From positions 1,909,501-1,973,500 of the forward strand of contig NZ_QURO01000004.1 of NCBI RefSeq assembly GCF_003426945.1: a stretch of DNA of 64,000 bases, in the 5' to 3' direction. A model generated the notes under the pieces. That model was not told the origin of the DNA. It did not search any database and was given only the letters and a program-made list of their open reading frames with translations. The position numbers and the translations under genes were made by a program. Source of the DNA: Thermus sediminis. Lineage in GTDB: Bacteria > Deinococcota > Deinococci > Deinococcales > Thermaceae. Each line of letters begins with the position of its first letter. The stretch's first letter is position 1. Positions 55,623 to 63,581 of the stretch are shown here, piece after piece.

Positions 55623-56249
55623 CTACCCCAACTCCCTCACCCAGACCTCGTGGATCACGGGGCGGCCCCGGTAAGGGGCCCAGAAGGGGCTGGCCTTTTT
55701 GGCGTAGAGGCGGAACCCCAGGCTCCGGTAGAGCTTCCGGGCCGTCTCATTGGCCCGGGTGGTGGAGAGCTGCACTCCCTTGATGCCGCGGACCTTCAAG
55801 CATTCAAGGAAGGCCGAGAGAAGCGCCTTCCCCAAACCCTTACCCCGGGCCTTGGGGTCCACGGCGATGTGGAGGTGGGCGGGGTAGCGTCCCCTTGGGG
55901 CCTTGGGCCCGGGGTAGAGGAGAAGGCGGAGGAGGTAAAGGAGGTGGGGGAGGATGGGCCCGTACCGGCCCAGGAGGAGGCGGAGGAGGACAAGGGGAAG
56001 CCTCGAGACCAGGTCCAGGCCCAGGGGAAAGGTGGCGCAGGCTCCCAGGATATAACCCAGCACCTCCCCCTCCACCTCGGCCACCAAGGCGCAGCACCCC
56101 CGGCGCAGGTAGGGAGCCACGAAGAGCTCACCCCAAAGCTCCCGGCTGGGGAAGACCGCCTTGCCCTCCCGGCCCAGGAGGAGGGTTTCGTGGGAGAGGC
56201 GGGCGATCTCCGCCAGGTCTTCCTCCTTGGCCGGGCGCACCTGGACCAC
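55623..56249 (-). CDS. GNAT-family N-acetyltransferase
   Basis: A 208-residue acetyltransferase. The acetyl-CoA loop is in L-H-I-A-V-D-P-K-A-R-G-K-G-L-G-K-A-L-L (about 127-145), followed by N-E-T-A-R-K-L-Y-R-S-L-G-F (about 166-178). A leucine-rich insert at about 85-115 lies between motifs. GTG start. The acceptor substrate is unknown. Confidence 0.85.
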   Translation of the reverse strand: MVQVRPAKEEDLAEIARLSHETLLLGREGKAVFPSRELWGELFVAPYLRRGCCALVAEVEGEVLGYILGACATFPLGLDLVSRLPLVLLRLLLGRYGPILPHLLYLLRLLLYPGPKAPRGRYPAHLHIAVDPKARGKGLGKALLSAFLECLKVRGIKGVQLSTTRANETARKLYRSLGFRLYAKKASPFWAPYRGRPVIHEVWVRELG

Positions 56250-56274
56250 AGGGCCAGTCTAAAACCCCTTCCGG

Positions 56275-56280
56275 TAGAAT
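56275..56280 (+). promoter_or_regulatory. Leaderless-type -10 before the PIG-L gene
   Basis: TAGAAT lies seven bases before GTG 56288. It overlaps the ATG at 56279, so that ATG would lie upstream of the transcript start and cannot be the start codon if this promoter is used. Confidence 0.55.
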
Positions 56281-56287
56281 GCCCCCC

Positions 56288-57361
56288 GTGCGCCGCCTGG
56301 CTCCCTGGCAGTGGCTGCTTCTGCTCCTGCTCCTCTACGTGGGGGCGACAGAGGCCTTGAGGCTTTGGCTAGGGTTGCTTTGGGCCGAGCGCCTGGGGCT
56401 CCTCCTCGCCGCCCTAGGGGTTTGGGCCTTCATCAACGGCCGCTTCGTCTTCGCCTACTACCACGCTCTCCTGGCCTCGGCCTGGGTGCGCCGCCTACCC
56501 CTTTTCGCGCCAGGGCCTGGGGAGCGCCTCCTGGTTCTCGCCCCCCACCCCGACGACGAGGTCCTGGCGGCGGCGGGCCTCATGCGCCGCGTCCACGGGG
56601 CGGGCGGGCGGGTGAGCGTGGTCTACCTCACCTCGGGGGATGCCTTTGACCTGGCGGCGGGAAGCCCCCTTCCCTCCAAGGAGGCCATGCGCCGGCTGGC
56701 CCTAAGGCGGATGGTGGAGGCCTGGCGGGGGTTGGAGGCCCTGGGCCTTCCCCGGGAGCGCGCCCTCTTCCTGGGCTTCCCCGACCAAGGGCTTTTCCAG
56801 CTCTTCACCACCCACTACTACCTGGCCTACGAGAGCCCCCACACGGGCCTCGAGGCCGTGGCCTACCCCGGGGTTTACCGCCCGGGCCTTCCCTACACGG
56901 GGAAGGTCCTGGAGGCCACCCTGGTGGAGATCCTTCGCGAGCTTAGGCCCACCCGCATCCTCCTGCCAAGCCCTCTGGACGCCCACCGGGACCACCAGGC
57001 CACCGCCTACTTCGGCATGCGGGCGGCGGCCTCCTTGGGGCTCGAGGGGCGCCTGGAGTACTACGTGATCCACGGGGGCTACCAGTACCCCTTGCCCAAG
57101 GGCCTCCACAAAGGGCTTCCCCTCTACCCCCCACCCCGGGGCCGGGGGCTTCCCTGGCGGCGGTTTCCCCTTTCCGAGGAAGAGGTTCTCCTCAAGGAAA
57201 AGGCCATCCGGGCCCACCGGAGCCAGATGCGCCTTTTGGGGCGCTTCCTCCTCGCCTTCGTGCGGCAGAACGAACTCTTTAGCCCCCTCCCCGTTCCCGC
57301 CAAGGAGGTCCTAACCTCAGAGGAGGGCTGGACCGCCCTCGAGGAGCGGGAGGTCCTCTAA
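56288..57361 (+). CDS. PIG-L family deacetylase, membrane-anchored
   Basis: A 357-residue protein with one or two N-terminal membrane helices (about 7-45) and a LmbE/PIG-L domain. The zinc motif A-P-H-P-D-D-E at about 88-94 and the later H-R-D-H-Q (in D-A-H-R-D-H-Q) are the catalytic ligands. Relatives de-N-acetylate GlcNAc-containing lipids, mycothiol/bacillithiol precursors or glycans. The anchor suggests a membrane-linked glycolipid or glycan substrate. GTG 56288 is favoured by the leaderless signature; ATG 56279 is the alternative. Confidence 0.85.
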   Translation: MRRLAPWQWLLLLLLLYVGATEALRLWLGLLWAERLGLLLAALGVWAFINGRFVFAYYHALLASAWVRRLPLFAPGPGERLLVLAPHPDDEVLAAAGLMRRVHGAGGRVSVVYLTSGDAFDLAAGSPLPSKEAMRRLALRRMVEAWRGLEALGLPRERALFLGFPDQGLFQLFTTHYYLAYESPHTGLEAVAYPGVYRPGLPYTGKVLEATLVEILRELRPTRILLPSPLDAHRDHQATAYFGMRAAASLGLEGRLEYYVIHGGYQYPLPKGLHKGLPLYPPPRGRGLPWRRFPLSEEEVLLKEKAIRAHRSQMRLLGRFLLAFVRQNELFSPLPVPAKEVLTSEEGWTALEEREVL

Positions 57362-57412
57362 GCCCTCCAAGCCGAACGCTAAAAGCCCTCCCTGGTGCCT
57401 TGGGGCTGGAGG

Positions 57413-58006
57413 CTAGCCACGGGCCAGGTAGGAGAGGAGGGCCGCCTTGGGGATGGTCCCTTCCCGGAGGACCTCCCCCGTGCGCAGGTCCACCACGCTG
57501 GAGGCCAGCCCCCCCGCCTCCCCGGGGAAGACGAAGTCCACGGGGAAGGCCCGGGCCTCCTCCTCGGTGCCCACCGGGGGGAGGCCGCTTTTGTTCAGGC
57601 TGGTGGCCGCCGCATACCCTCCCACCCCCCGGAGGAGCTCCCGCAAGGCCCCGTGGGCGGGCATCCTCAGGCCCACGGAGCCGTCCTGGCTGATCCAGGA
57701 GGGGATGCCCCGCCCCGGGACCACCACGGTGAGCCCCCCCGGCCAGAAGGCCTCCGCCAGGCGCAGGAACCGCCCCTCCAGGGGGCCCAGCTGGGCCAGT
57801 TGGAGGGCGTCCTCGAGGTCCGCCACCAGGACCTGGAGGGGTTTTCCCTCCCCACGCCCCTTCATGGCGTAGATCCGTCGGCAGGCGGCCTCGTCCTCCA
57901 TCCGGGCCAGGACCCCCCACACGGTGTCCGTGGGGAAGGCCACCAGTCCGCCCCTCTTCAGGATCTCCGCCGCTTCGGCCAACTCCTTCTGGTATACTTC
58001 GGCCAT
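57413..58006 (-). CDS. tsaC: L-threonylcarbamoyladenylate synthase (TsaC/Sua5 family)
   Basis: A 197-residue YrdC-domain enzyme making the activated intermediate for t6A37 in ANN-decoding tRNAs. Signature blocks are G-G-L-V-A-F-P-T-D-T-V-W-G-V (about 19-32), A-M-K-G-R-G-E-G-K-P-L and the S-L-N-K-S-G-L region. It lacks the Sua5 extra domain. Its ATG overlaps the pilC ATG on the opposite strand by two bases. Confidence 0.92.
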   Translation of the reverse strand: MAEVYQKELAEAAEILKRGGLVAFPTDTVWGVLARMEDEAACRRIYAMKGRGEGKPLQVLVADLEDALQLAQLGPLEGRFLRLAEAFWPGGLTVVVPGRGIPSWISQDGSVGLRMPAHGALRELLRGVGGYAAATSLNKSGLPPVGTEEEARAFPVDFVFPGEAGGLASSVVDLRTGEVLREGTIPKAALLSYLARG

Positions 58007-58023
58007 GCCGGTCTACCAGTATA
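57993..58023. promoter_or_regulatory. Overlapping divergent pilC/tsaC promoters
   Basis: TATACT on the plus strand (57993-57998) is six bases before the pilC ATG, and TATACT on the minus strand (58018-58023) is 11 bases before the tsaC ATG. Both start codons share CATG at 58004-58007. The polymerase footprints must overlap, so the two genes should compete for initiation and both mRNAs should be leaderless or nearly so. Confidence 0.65.
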
Positions 58024-59225
58024 AGGCTCGCGACCGTCAGGGCCGCCTGGTGGAGGCTACCATTGAGGCCGAGGACCTGCGCACCGCAGCCCGCCTCCTT
58101 AGGGACCGGGGCCTCTTCGTGGCGGAGATCAAGGAGCCCGGGCGGGGGCTCCAAAGGGAGGTGCGCCTGCCCGCCCTGGAGCGGGGTCCTGGGCTCAAGG
58201 ACCTCGCCATCTTCTCCCGCCAGCTCGCCACCATGATCGGGGCCGGCCTCACCCTCCTCCAGTCCCTGGCCATCCTGGAAAAACAGACAGAAAACAAGAA
58301 GTTCCGGGAGATCCTCAGGCAGGTGCGCGGGGACATAGAAGGCGGCATGGCCTTCTCCGACGCCCTGGCCAAGCACAAGCTCTTCTCCCGGCTCTACGTG
58401 AACCTGGTGCGGGCGGGGGAGACCTCGGGCGGCCTGGACGTGATCCTGGACCGCCTGGCCGCCTTCTTGGAGAAGGAACTGGAGCTAAGGGGCAAGATCC
58501 GAAGCGCCATGACCTACCCCGTCATCGTCTTCGTCTTCGCCGTGGGCGTGGCCTACTTCCTCCTCACCGGGATCGTGCCCCAGTTCGCCCAGATCCTCAG
58601 GGACCTGGGCTCGGAGCTTCCCCTCCTCACCCGCTTCCTCATCGCGGTTTCCGAGTTCTTGAGGGCCGCCACCCTGCCCCTTCTCCTCCTCTTCGTGGCC
58701 CTCTTCTTCGCTTACCGCTGGTACTACGGCACCCCCCAGGGGCGCAAGGTCATCGACCGCATCAAGCTGAGGATCCCCGTCTTCGGCAACCTGAACCGCA
58801 AGACCGCCGTGGCCCGCTTCTCCCGCACCCTGGCCCTCCTCCTGGCGAGCGGGGTCAACATCCTGGAGTCCTTGGACATCACCAAGGGCACTGCGGGCAA
58901 CAGCGTGGTGGAGGGGATCGTGGACCTGGCCAAGAACAAGGTCCAGCAGGGGGAGCCCCTGAACCTCACCCTGGCCCAGCACCCCTTCGTCTTCCCCCCC
59001 ATGGTGAGCTCCATGGTGGCCATCGGCGAGGAGACGGGGGCCCTGGACACCATGCTCTCCAAGATCGCCGACTTCTACGAGCGGGAGGTGGACGAGGCGG
59101 TGGCCAGCCTCACCGCGGCCATTGAGCCCCTGATGATCATCTTCCTGGGCGTGATCGTGGGCCTGATCGTGGCGGGGATGTTCCTGCCCCTCTTCCGGAT
59201 CATCGGGACCCTCTCCGCGCAATAA
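58005..59225 (+). CDS. pilC: Type IV pilus inner-membrane platform protein PilC
   Basis: A 406-residue GspF-family protein. Two cytoplasmic helical bundles (about 70-170 and 270-370) alternate with membrane helices near 175-200, 225-245 and 380-400. The duplicated motif is seen as F-S-R-Q-L-A-T-M-I-G-A-G-L-T-L-L-Q-S-L and F-S-R-T-L-A-L-L-L-A-S-G-V-N-I-L-E-S-L. PilC couples the assembly and retraction ATPases to pilus growth and, in Thermus, to twitching and DNA uptake. No other pil gene is in the window. Confidence 0.95.
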   Translation: MPVYQYKARDRQGRLVEATIEAEDLRTAARLLRDRGLFVAEIKEPGRGLQREVRLPALERGPGLKDLAIFSRQLATMIGAGLTLLQSLAILEKQTENKKFREILRQVRGDIEGGMAFSDALAKHKLFSRLYVNLVRAGETSGGLDVILDRLAAFLEKELELRGKIRSAMTYPVIVFVFAVGVAYFLLTGIVPQFAQILRDLGSELPLLTRFLIAVSEFLRAATLPLLLLFVALFFAYRWYYGTPQGRKVIDRIKLRIPVFGNLNRKTAVARFSRTLALLLASGVNILESLDITKGTAGNSVVEGIVDLAKNKVQQGEPLNLTLAQHPFVFPPMVSSMVAIGEETGALDTMLSKIADFYEREVDEAVASLTAAIEPLMIIFLGVIVGLIVAGMFLPLFRIIGTLSAQ

Positions 59226-59652
59226 GCCCCTCGGCCACCTCCGGGGGGACCGGCATCACGGAAAGCCGGTTCCCCCTTTTGACCAGGGGGTGGTCTGGGG
59301 GGAAGAGGCGTTTGAGCTCGGCTAGGGGGATGAGGGGCCAGGCCTCGAGGAAGGCCACCTCCACCGTGTACCAGCGGGGCCTTTCCCGGGTGGCCTTGGG
59401 GTCAAAGTAGGGGCTTTGGGGGTCAAACTGGGTGGGGTCGGGGAGGCCGGCTCGCACCACCCGGGCCAGGCCCGCGATCCCCGGGGGGTTGGCGCTGGAG
59501 TGGTAGATGAAGCAGAGGTCCCCTTCCCGCATCCCCATCAGGTAGTTGCGGGCCTGGAAGTTCCGGACCCCGTCCCATATGGCCCGTCCCTCCCGCCTCA
59601 GGTCCTCTATGCTGTAGGTCTCGGGTTCGGTCTTCAGGAGCCAGTAGGCCAC
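59200..59652 (-). CDS. EVE-domain protein
   Basis: A 150-residue PUA-like EVE-domain protein. It begins M-A-Y-W-L-L-K-T-E-P-E-T-Y-S-I, continues W-D-G-V-R-N-F-Q-A-R-N and has the pocket segment C-F-I-Y-H-S-S-A-N-P-P-G-I-A-G-L-A-R-V-V. EVE domains bind modified bases in RNA or DNA and occur both as housekeeping proteins and in modification-dependent defence. The gene overlaps the 3' end of pilC by 26 bases on the opposite strand. Confidence 0.9.
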   Translation of the reverse strand: MAYWLLKTEPETYSIEDLRREGRAIWDGVRNFQARNYLMGMREGDLCFIYHSSANPPGIAGLARVVRAGLPDPTQFDPQSPYFDPKATRERPRWYTVEVAFLEAWPLIPLAELKRLFPPDHPLVKRGNRLSVMPVPPEVAEGLIARRGSR

Positions 59653-59721
59653 GTTCCAAGTCTAAAGGTCCCTTTAGCCTCCTCCAAGCTCCTCTAGGGG
59701 GGTCTGGGGCAAGATGGAAGC

Positions 59722-60183
59722 ATGCGCGCCCTTCTCCTCCTTCTGCCCCTCCTCGCCGCCTGCTCCCTGACCCTGGAGGTGGCCTACCCCGGGCACCGCA
59801 TCCAGGCCCTGCGCACCCAGGGCACCTACTGCGCGGATCGGAACACCCTTTTGGACTACCGCTTCCTCCTGGAGGGGCGCCTGGACGCCTTGGAGTTCTT
59901 CTTTGTGCCGGAGGGGGTGGACCCTTGGCGGGCGAGGCCCGAGGAAAGGTTCCGCCTTTCCGGCCCCATCTTTGGCCCCCAGGTGAGGGGGTACTTGGAG
60001 GTGACCCCAAGGGGAGAGGTCCGGGCGGGGACGGCGGTCTCTCCCCAGGGCATCGTGGTGGAGCCCTTGCCGGACCGCAGGCTCTGGGTTAGGGGGGTGA
60101 CCGCCGGGGTCCTGGGCCCCTATGTGCGGGCGCAAAACCCCGTCCGCCCCGATGTTACGGCCTCCTGCGACCCCAGCTGGTAG
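59722..60183 (+). CDS. Putative lipoprotein of unknown function
   Basis: A 153-residue secreted protein with a type II signal peptide (M-R-A-L-L-L-L-L-P-L-L-A-A-C, lipidated Cys14). The mature part is beta-rich with two further cysteines. It resembles the lipoprotein at 43769-44308 in its signal and first strands (C-S-L-T-L-E-V versus C-S-V-A-L-T-V). A CAAGAT element six bases before the ATG hints at a leaderless start. Function unknown. Confidence 0.75.
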   Translation: MRALLLLLPLLAACSLTLEVAYPGHRIQALRTQGTYCADRNTLLDYRFLLEGRLDALEFFFVPEGVDPWRARPEERFRLSGPIFGPQVRGYLEVTPRGEVRAGTAVSPQGIVVEPLPDRRLWVRGVTAGVLGPYVRAQNPVRPDVTASCDPSW

Positions 60184-60186
60184 CCT
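60181..60186 (+). promoter_or_regulatory. Leaderless-type -10 before the GlcD-like gene
   Basis: TAGCCT lies six bases before ATG 60193 and overlaps the preceding stop codon. The same hexamer serves as -10 in the riboswitch promoter at 252-257. Confidence 0.5.
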
Positions 60187-60192
60187 AGGGGC

Positions 60193-61530
60193 ATGGGGCT
60201 TCGGGAGGAGCTGAGGGCAGCCTTCGGCCCTAGGGCCCTCCTCTCCCCTGCGGAGAAGGGGGTCTACCGCTACGACGCCATCCTGGTGGGGGAGGCCCCC
60301 CTAGCCGTGGTCCTGCCGGAGTCCACGGCGGAGGTGCAGGCCCTGGTGCGCCTGAGCCAAAGGCACGGGGTTCCCTTGGTGCCTCGAGGGGCGGGAAGCG
60401 GGCTTTCCGGGGGGGCGGTGCCCCTGGGGGAGGCCCTCGTGGTGGCCTTTACCCGCATGACCCGCCTCGAGGTGGACCCCCTGGGCCGCACCGCCTGGGC
60501 TGAGCCCGGGGTCACCACCGCCCAGCTCTCCCAGGCGGCGAGGCCCTATGGCCTCTTCTACCCCCCAGACCCTGCCTCCTCCCACACCAGCACCCTGGGG
60601 GGAAACCTGGGGGAGAACGCCGGAGGGCCCCTCTGCTTCAAGTACGGGGTCACGGGGGACTACGTCTTGGAGCTGGAGTGGGTGGACGGGGAGGGGGAGG
60701 TGTGGCGCCTCAGCCGGGAGGCCTACGACCTCCCCGGCCTCCTCATCGGCTCGGAGGGGACCTTGGGCCTCATCACCGGGGCCCGGCTCCGGCTTCTCCC
60801 CCTCCCCCGCTACCGGGCCACCCTCATGGCCCTCTTTCCCGGGGTGGAGGCCCTGGCGGAGGCGGTCTCCCAGGGCATCGCCCTGGGGGCAGTTCCCGCC
60901 AAGCTGGAGTTCATGGACAAAAGCGCGGTGAACGCCGTGGAGGCCTACCTGGGCATGGGCCTGCCCCGGGACAGGGCCCTCCTCCTGGTGGAAACGGACG
61001 GGGACGACCGGGAGCTGGTGGAGGAGGAGCTTTCCCTCTTGGAGAGGACGGCCTTGGAGCTTGGGGCCGAGGTGAAGAGGGCCCGGGACGAGGGGGAGGC
61101 CGAGGCCCTCTGGCGGGCCCGGAGGAGCGTGAGCCCGGCCCTGGGCCGCCTCCGCCCCAAGCGGGTCAACGAGGACATCGCCGTGCCCCGGAGCGCCTTG
61201 CCCCGGGTGGTGGGGGAGCTCGAGGCCCTGGGGCGGGCCTTTGGCCTCCTCCTGGTCCAGTTCGGCCACATCGGGGACGGCAACCTCCACCCCAACATCC
61301 TCTACGACCCCCGCTTGGAGCCCGAGGAGCGGGTCTGGGCCTTGGCCCACGAGATCGCCCGGGTGGCCCTGCGCCATGGCGGCGTGCTCTCTGGGGAGCA
61401 CGGCATCGGGTTCATGAAGCGCCCCTTCATGGCCGAGGCCCTGGACCCCGCCACCCTAGGCTTCCTTAGGCGGGTCAAGGCGGCCCTGGACCCCAGGGGG
61501 GTCCTTAACCCCGGAAAGGTCCTTCCCTAG
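60193..61530 (+). CDS. glcD: FAD-linked oxidase, GlcD / D-2-hydroxyacid dehydrogenase type
   Basis: A 445-residue VAO-family flavoprotein that oxidises glycolate or D-lactate. The FAD domain has [13 protein letters not shown] (about 58-70) and [12 protein letters not shown]; the C-terminal domain has [12 protein letters not shown] and G-E-H-G-I-G-F-M-K. GlcE and GlcF partners are not in the window. The ATG has a leaderless-type -10 six bases upstream. Confidence 0.9.
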   Translation: MGLREELRAAFGPRALLSPAEKGVYRYDAILVGEAPLAVVLPESTAEVQALVRLSQRHGVPLVPRGAGSGLSGGAVPLGEALVVAFTRMTRLEVDPLGRTAWAEPGVTTAQLSQAARPYGLFYPPDPASSHTSTLGGNLGENAGGPLCFKYGVTGDYVLELEWVDGEGEVWRLSREAYDLPGLLIGSEGTLGLITGARLRLLPLPRYRATLMALFPGVEALAEAVSQGIALGAVPAKLEFMDKSAVNAVEAYLGMGLPRDRALLLVETDGDDRELVEEELSLLERTALELGAEVKRARDEGEAEALWRARRSVSPALGRLRPKRVNEDIAVPRSALPRVVGELEALGRAFGLLLVQFGHIGDGNLHPNILYDPRLEPEERVWALAHEIARVALRHGGVLSGEHGIGFMKRPFMAEALDPATLGFLRRVKAALDPRGVLNPGKVLP

Positions 61531-61560
61531 GCCTTTTATAGGGTTTTCACGGCCTGGGGC

Positions 61561-61566
61561 TAGGCT
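61561..61566 (+). promoter_or_regulatory. Leaderless-type -10 before the diguanylate cyclase gene
   Basis: TAGGCT lies seven bases before GTG 61574. No Shine-Dalgarno is seen before the GTG, which supports leaderless initiation. An A/T-rich patch (TTTTATAG at 61534-61541) upstream may help as an extended -35 region. Confidence 0.45.
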
Positions 61567-61573
61567 TAGGGCC

Positions 61574-62530
61574 GTGGACCTGGTCCGCTCCCTCTATGGC
61601 CTCACCTGGCTGGGGCTACTCCTGGGGATCGGGGTCCAGCTCCACTACTGGCCTATCCGGGACCTCCGCCTCCTCCCCCTCTACCTCGCCTTCGCCCTCC
61701 TCTTCCTCTTGGCCCTCCGCCAGGGCCCCAAGCGGGCCCCCAGGGTCCTGGTCCACGCCCTCGGGGCCTACCTCCTCTTCGAGGCCTGGCGCTCGGGGGA
61801 GGCCTACTGGGGGGCGGGGTTTTGGAGCCCGGCCCTCTACCTCCTCGCCGCCTTCGCCTACCCCTTGCCCTGGGCCTTGGGGGCGGGAGCCTTTTGGGGC
61901 GGGCTTCTCGTCCTCCTTCCCCTCCTCGCCGGCCGGGACACGGGCTTCCCCTACGGCCACTACGCCCTTTCCCAACCCATCCTTCTGGCCCTCACCCTCC
62001 TCCTGGCCCGGTTCCGGGAGCTCTACGGCCAGGTGCGCTTCTGGCGGGAGCAGGCCCTCACCTGCCCCCTCACGGGCCTCCCCAACCGCCGGGCCCTGGA
62101 GATGGCCCTGGAAAGGGAGGCGGCCCGGGTGGAGCGGGGGGAGAGGCCCTTCGCCCTCGTCCTCCTGGACCTGGACGACTTCAAGCGGGTGAACGACGAG
62201 AGGGGGCACCAGGAGGGGGACCGGGTCCTGAGGCGGGTGGCGGGGTACCTAAAGGCCCACGTGCGCCAGGGGGATCTGGTGGGGCGGTGGGGCGGGGAGG
62301 AGTTCGCCATCCTCCTGCCCGCCACCGACCCCCTGGGGGCGGAACGCTTGGCGGAAAGGCTTCGGGAAGGCCTTGCGGCCTTGGGCGTCACCGCCAGCTT
62401 TGGGGTGGCCCTTTACCGGGGGGACCTGGGGGAGCTCTTCCTCCGGGCGGACCAGGCCCTTTACCGGGCCAAGGCCTTGGGCAAAAACCGGGTGGCCCGG
62501 GCTAGCGAACCCGATACCCCGCCTCCTTGA
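61574..62530 (+). CDS. Membrane-bound diguanylate cyclase (GGDEF protein)
   Basis: A 318-residue protein with about six N-terminal membrane helices (1-155) and a C-terminal GGDEF domain. The active site reads R-W-G-G-E-E-F-A-I-L-L-P (about 238-249) and an inhibitory-site R-Q-G-D lies five residues before it, so product feedback is expected. D-L-D-D-F-K-R-V-N-D provides metal-binding Asp. It makes c-di-GMP; the membrane part is a sensor of unknown ligand. Its 3' end overlaps convergent tyrA by 29 bases. Confidence 0.92.
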   Translation: MDLVRSLYGLTWLGLLLGIGVQLHYWPIRDLRLLPLYLAFALLFLLALRQGPKRAPRVLVHALGAYLLFEAWRSGEAYWGAGFWSPALYLLAAFAYPLPWALGAGAFWGGLLVLLPLLAGRDTGFPYGHYALSQPILLALTLLLARFRELYGQVRFWREQALTCPLTGLPNRRALEMALEREAARVERGERPFALVLLDLDDFKRVNDERGHQEGDRVLRRVAGYLKAHVRQGDLVGRWGGEEFAILLPATDPLGAERLAERLREGLAALGVTASFGVALYRGDLGELFLRADQALYRAKALGKNRVARASEPDTPPP

Positions 62531-63581
62531 GGACCTCCCTGGCCCTTTCCTTCTCCTCCCGGGTGGCGAAGCCAAGCCTCAGGGCTCCCGCCTCCTCCCG
62601 GATGGTGAGGACCTCGATGTCCTTGATGTTGATCCCGGCCTCCCCCAAGGCGGTGGCGATCCTGGCGATCTCCCCGGGGCGGTCCGGTACCTGGACGGAG
62701 AGGTCGTGCATCTCGGGAAGGAGGCTTCGGCGCACGATGGGGAGGCTGTCCCGGGTCCTTTTGGCCTCCTCCGTCGCCTCCAGGAGGGCTTGCGGTTCCT
62801 CCAAGAGACCCTCAAGCTCCAGGAGGATCTCCCGGAGCTCCTCTATGGCCTCCCTGAGGGCCTCCTTGTTCTCCACCACCATGTCCCGGCTCATCCGGGG
62901 GGAGCCCGAGGCCACCCGGGTCAGGTCGCGGAAGCCCCCCGCCGCTAGGAACATGAGGAGGTCCCGTTCCGGGCTTCGGGCCACCAAGCGGTTCAGGGCC
63001 ACGGCCAGGAGGTAGGGGAGGTGGGAGATGCGGGCCACGAGCTCGTCGTGGAGCCTGGGGGGGACCTCGAGGGGGTAGGCTCCCAGGGCCTCCACCAGCC
63101 CTCTGATCCCTTCCTGGGCCTTGGGGGTGGTCCTTTCCGTGGGGGTGAGGACCCAGACGGCGTTCTGGAGAAGCCCCGCGTGGGCGTTCTCCACCCCGGC
63201 CCGCTCGCTTCCCGCCATAGGGTGCCCCCCCAGGAAGTGGGGGAGGAGGCCCTCGAGGGCCTCCACCACCTTGGCCTTCACGCTTCCCACATCGGTCCAG
63301 AGGCTTTGGGGATGGGCGTGGGGGGCGAGGGCCCTTCCCAGATGGGCCAGGGCCCCCACGGGGGCCGCCAGGATGCCCAAGGAAAGCTCCCCTACCCAGG
63401 GGCCGATGTCCGTGTGGGCCCGGTCCGCCACCCCCAGGAAGAGGGCCTTCTCCAGGGCCAGGGGGTCTGGGTCGTAGGCGTGGACCTCCTCGGCCAGGAA
63501 GCGCTCCTTGAGCCCCAGGGCTATGCTTCCCCCCAAGAGGCCCACCCCGAAGATGCCCACCTTGGCGAAGAGGGGCCTCAT
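62502..63581 (-). CDS. tyrA: Prephenate dehydrogenase with C-terminal ACT domain
   Basis: A 359-residue enzyme converting prephenate to 4-hydroxyphenylpyruvate for tyrosine. The NAD motif V-G-I-F-G-V-G-L-L-G-G-S-I-A is at 8-21, G-G-H-P-M-A-G-S-E-R-A-G carries the catalytic histidine, and the last 75 residues form an ACT domain (D-L-S-V-Q-V-P-D-R-P-G-E-I-A-R-I) for feedback by an amino acid, probably tyrosine. It overlaps the DAHP synthase gene by four bases. Confidence 0.93.
   Translation of the reverse strand: MRPLFAKVGIFGVGLLGGSIALGLKERFLAEEVHAYDPDPLALEKALFLGVADRAHTDIGPWVGELSLGILAAPVGALAHLGRALAPHAHPQSLWTDVGSVKAKVVEALEGLLPHFLGGHPMAGSERAGVENAHAGLLQNAVWVLTPTERTTPKAQEGIRGLVEALGAYPLEVPPRLHDELVARISHLPYLLAVALNRLVARSPERDLLMFLAAGGFRDLTRVASGSPRMSRDMVVENKEALREAIEELREILLELEGLLEEPQALLEATEEAKRTRDSLPIVRRSLLPEMHDLSVQVPDRPGEIARIATALGEAGINIKDIEVLTIREEAGALRLGFATREEKERAREVLKEAGYRVR

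Noticed and set aside
56279-56287. ATG start for the PIG-L gene
   Set aside because: The ATG overlaps a TAGAAT -10 box and has no Shine-Dalgarno; GTG 56288 fits a leaderless start.
61530-61556. TTTTATAGGGTTTTCAC after the GlcD-like gene as an intrinsic terminator
   Set aside because: No stable GC stem precedes the T-rich patch; more likely part of the promoter region of the next gene.
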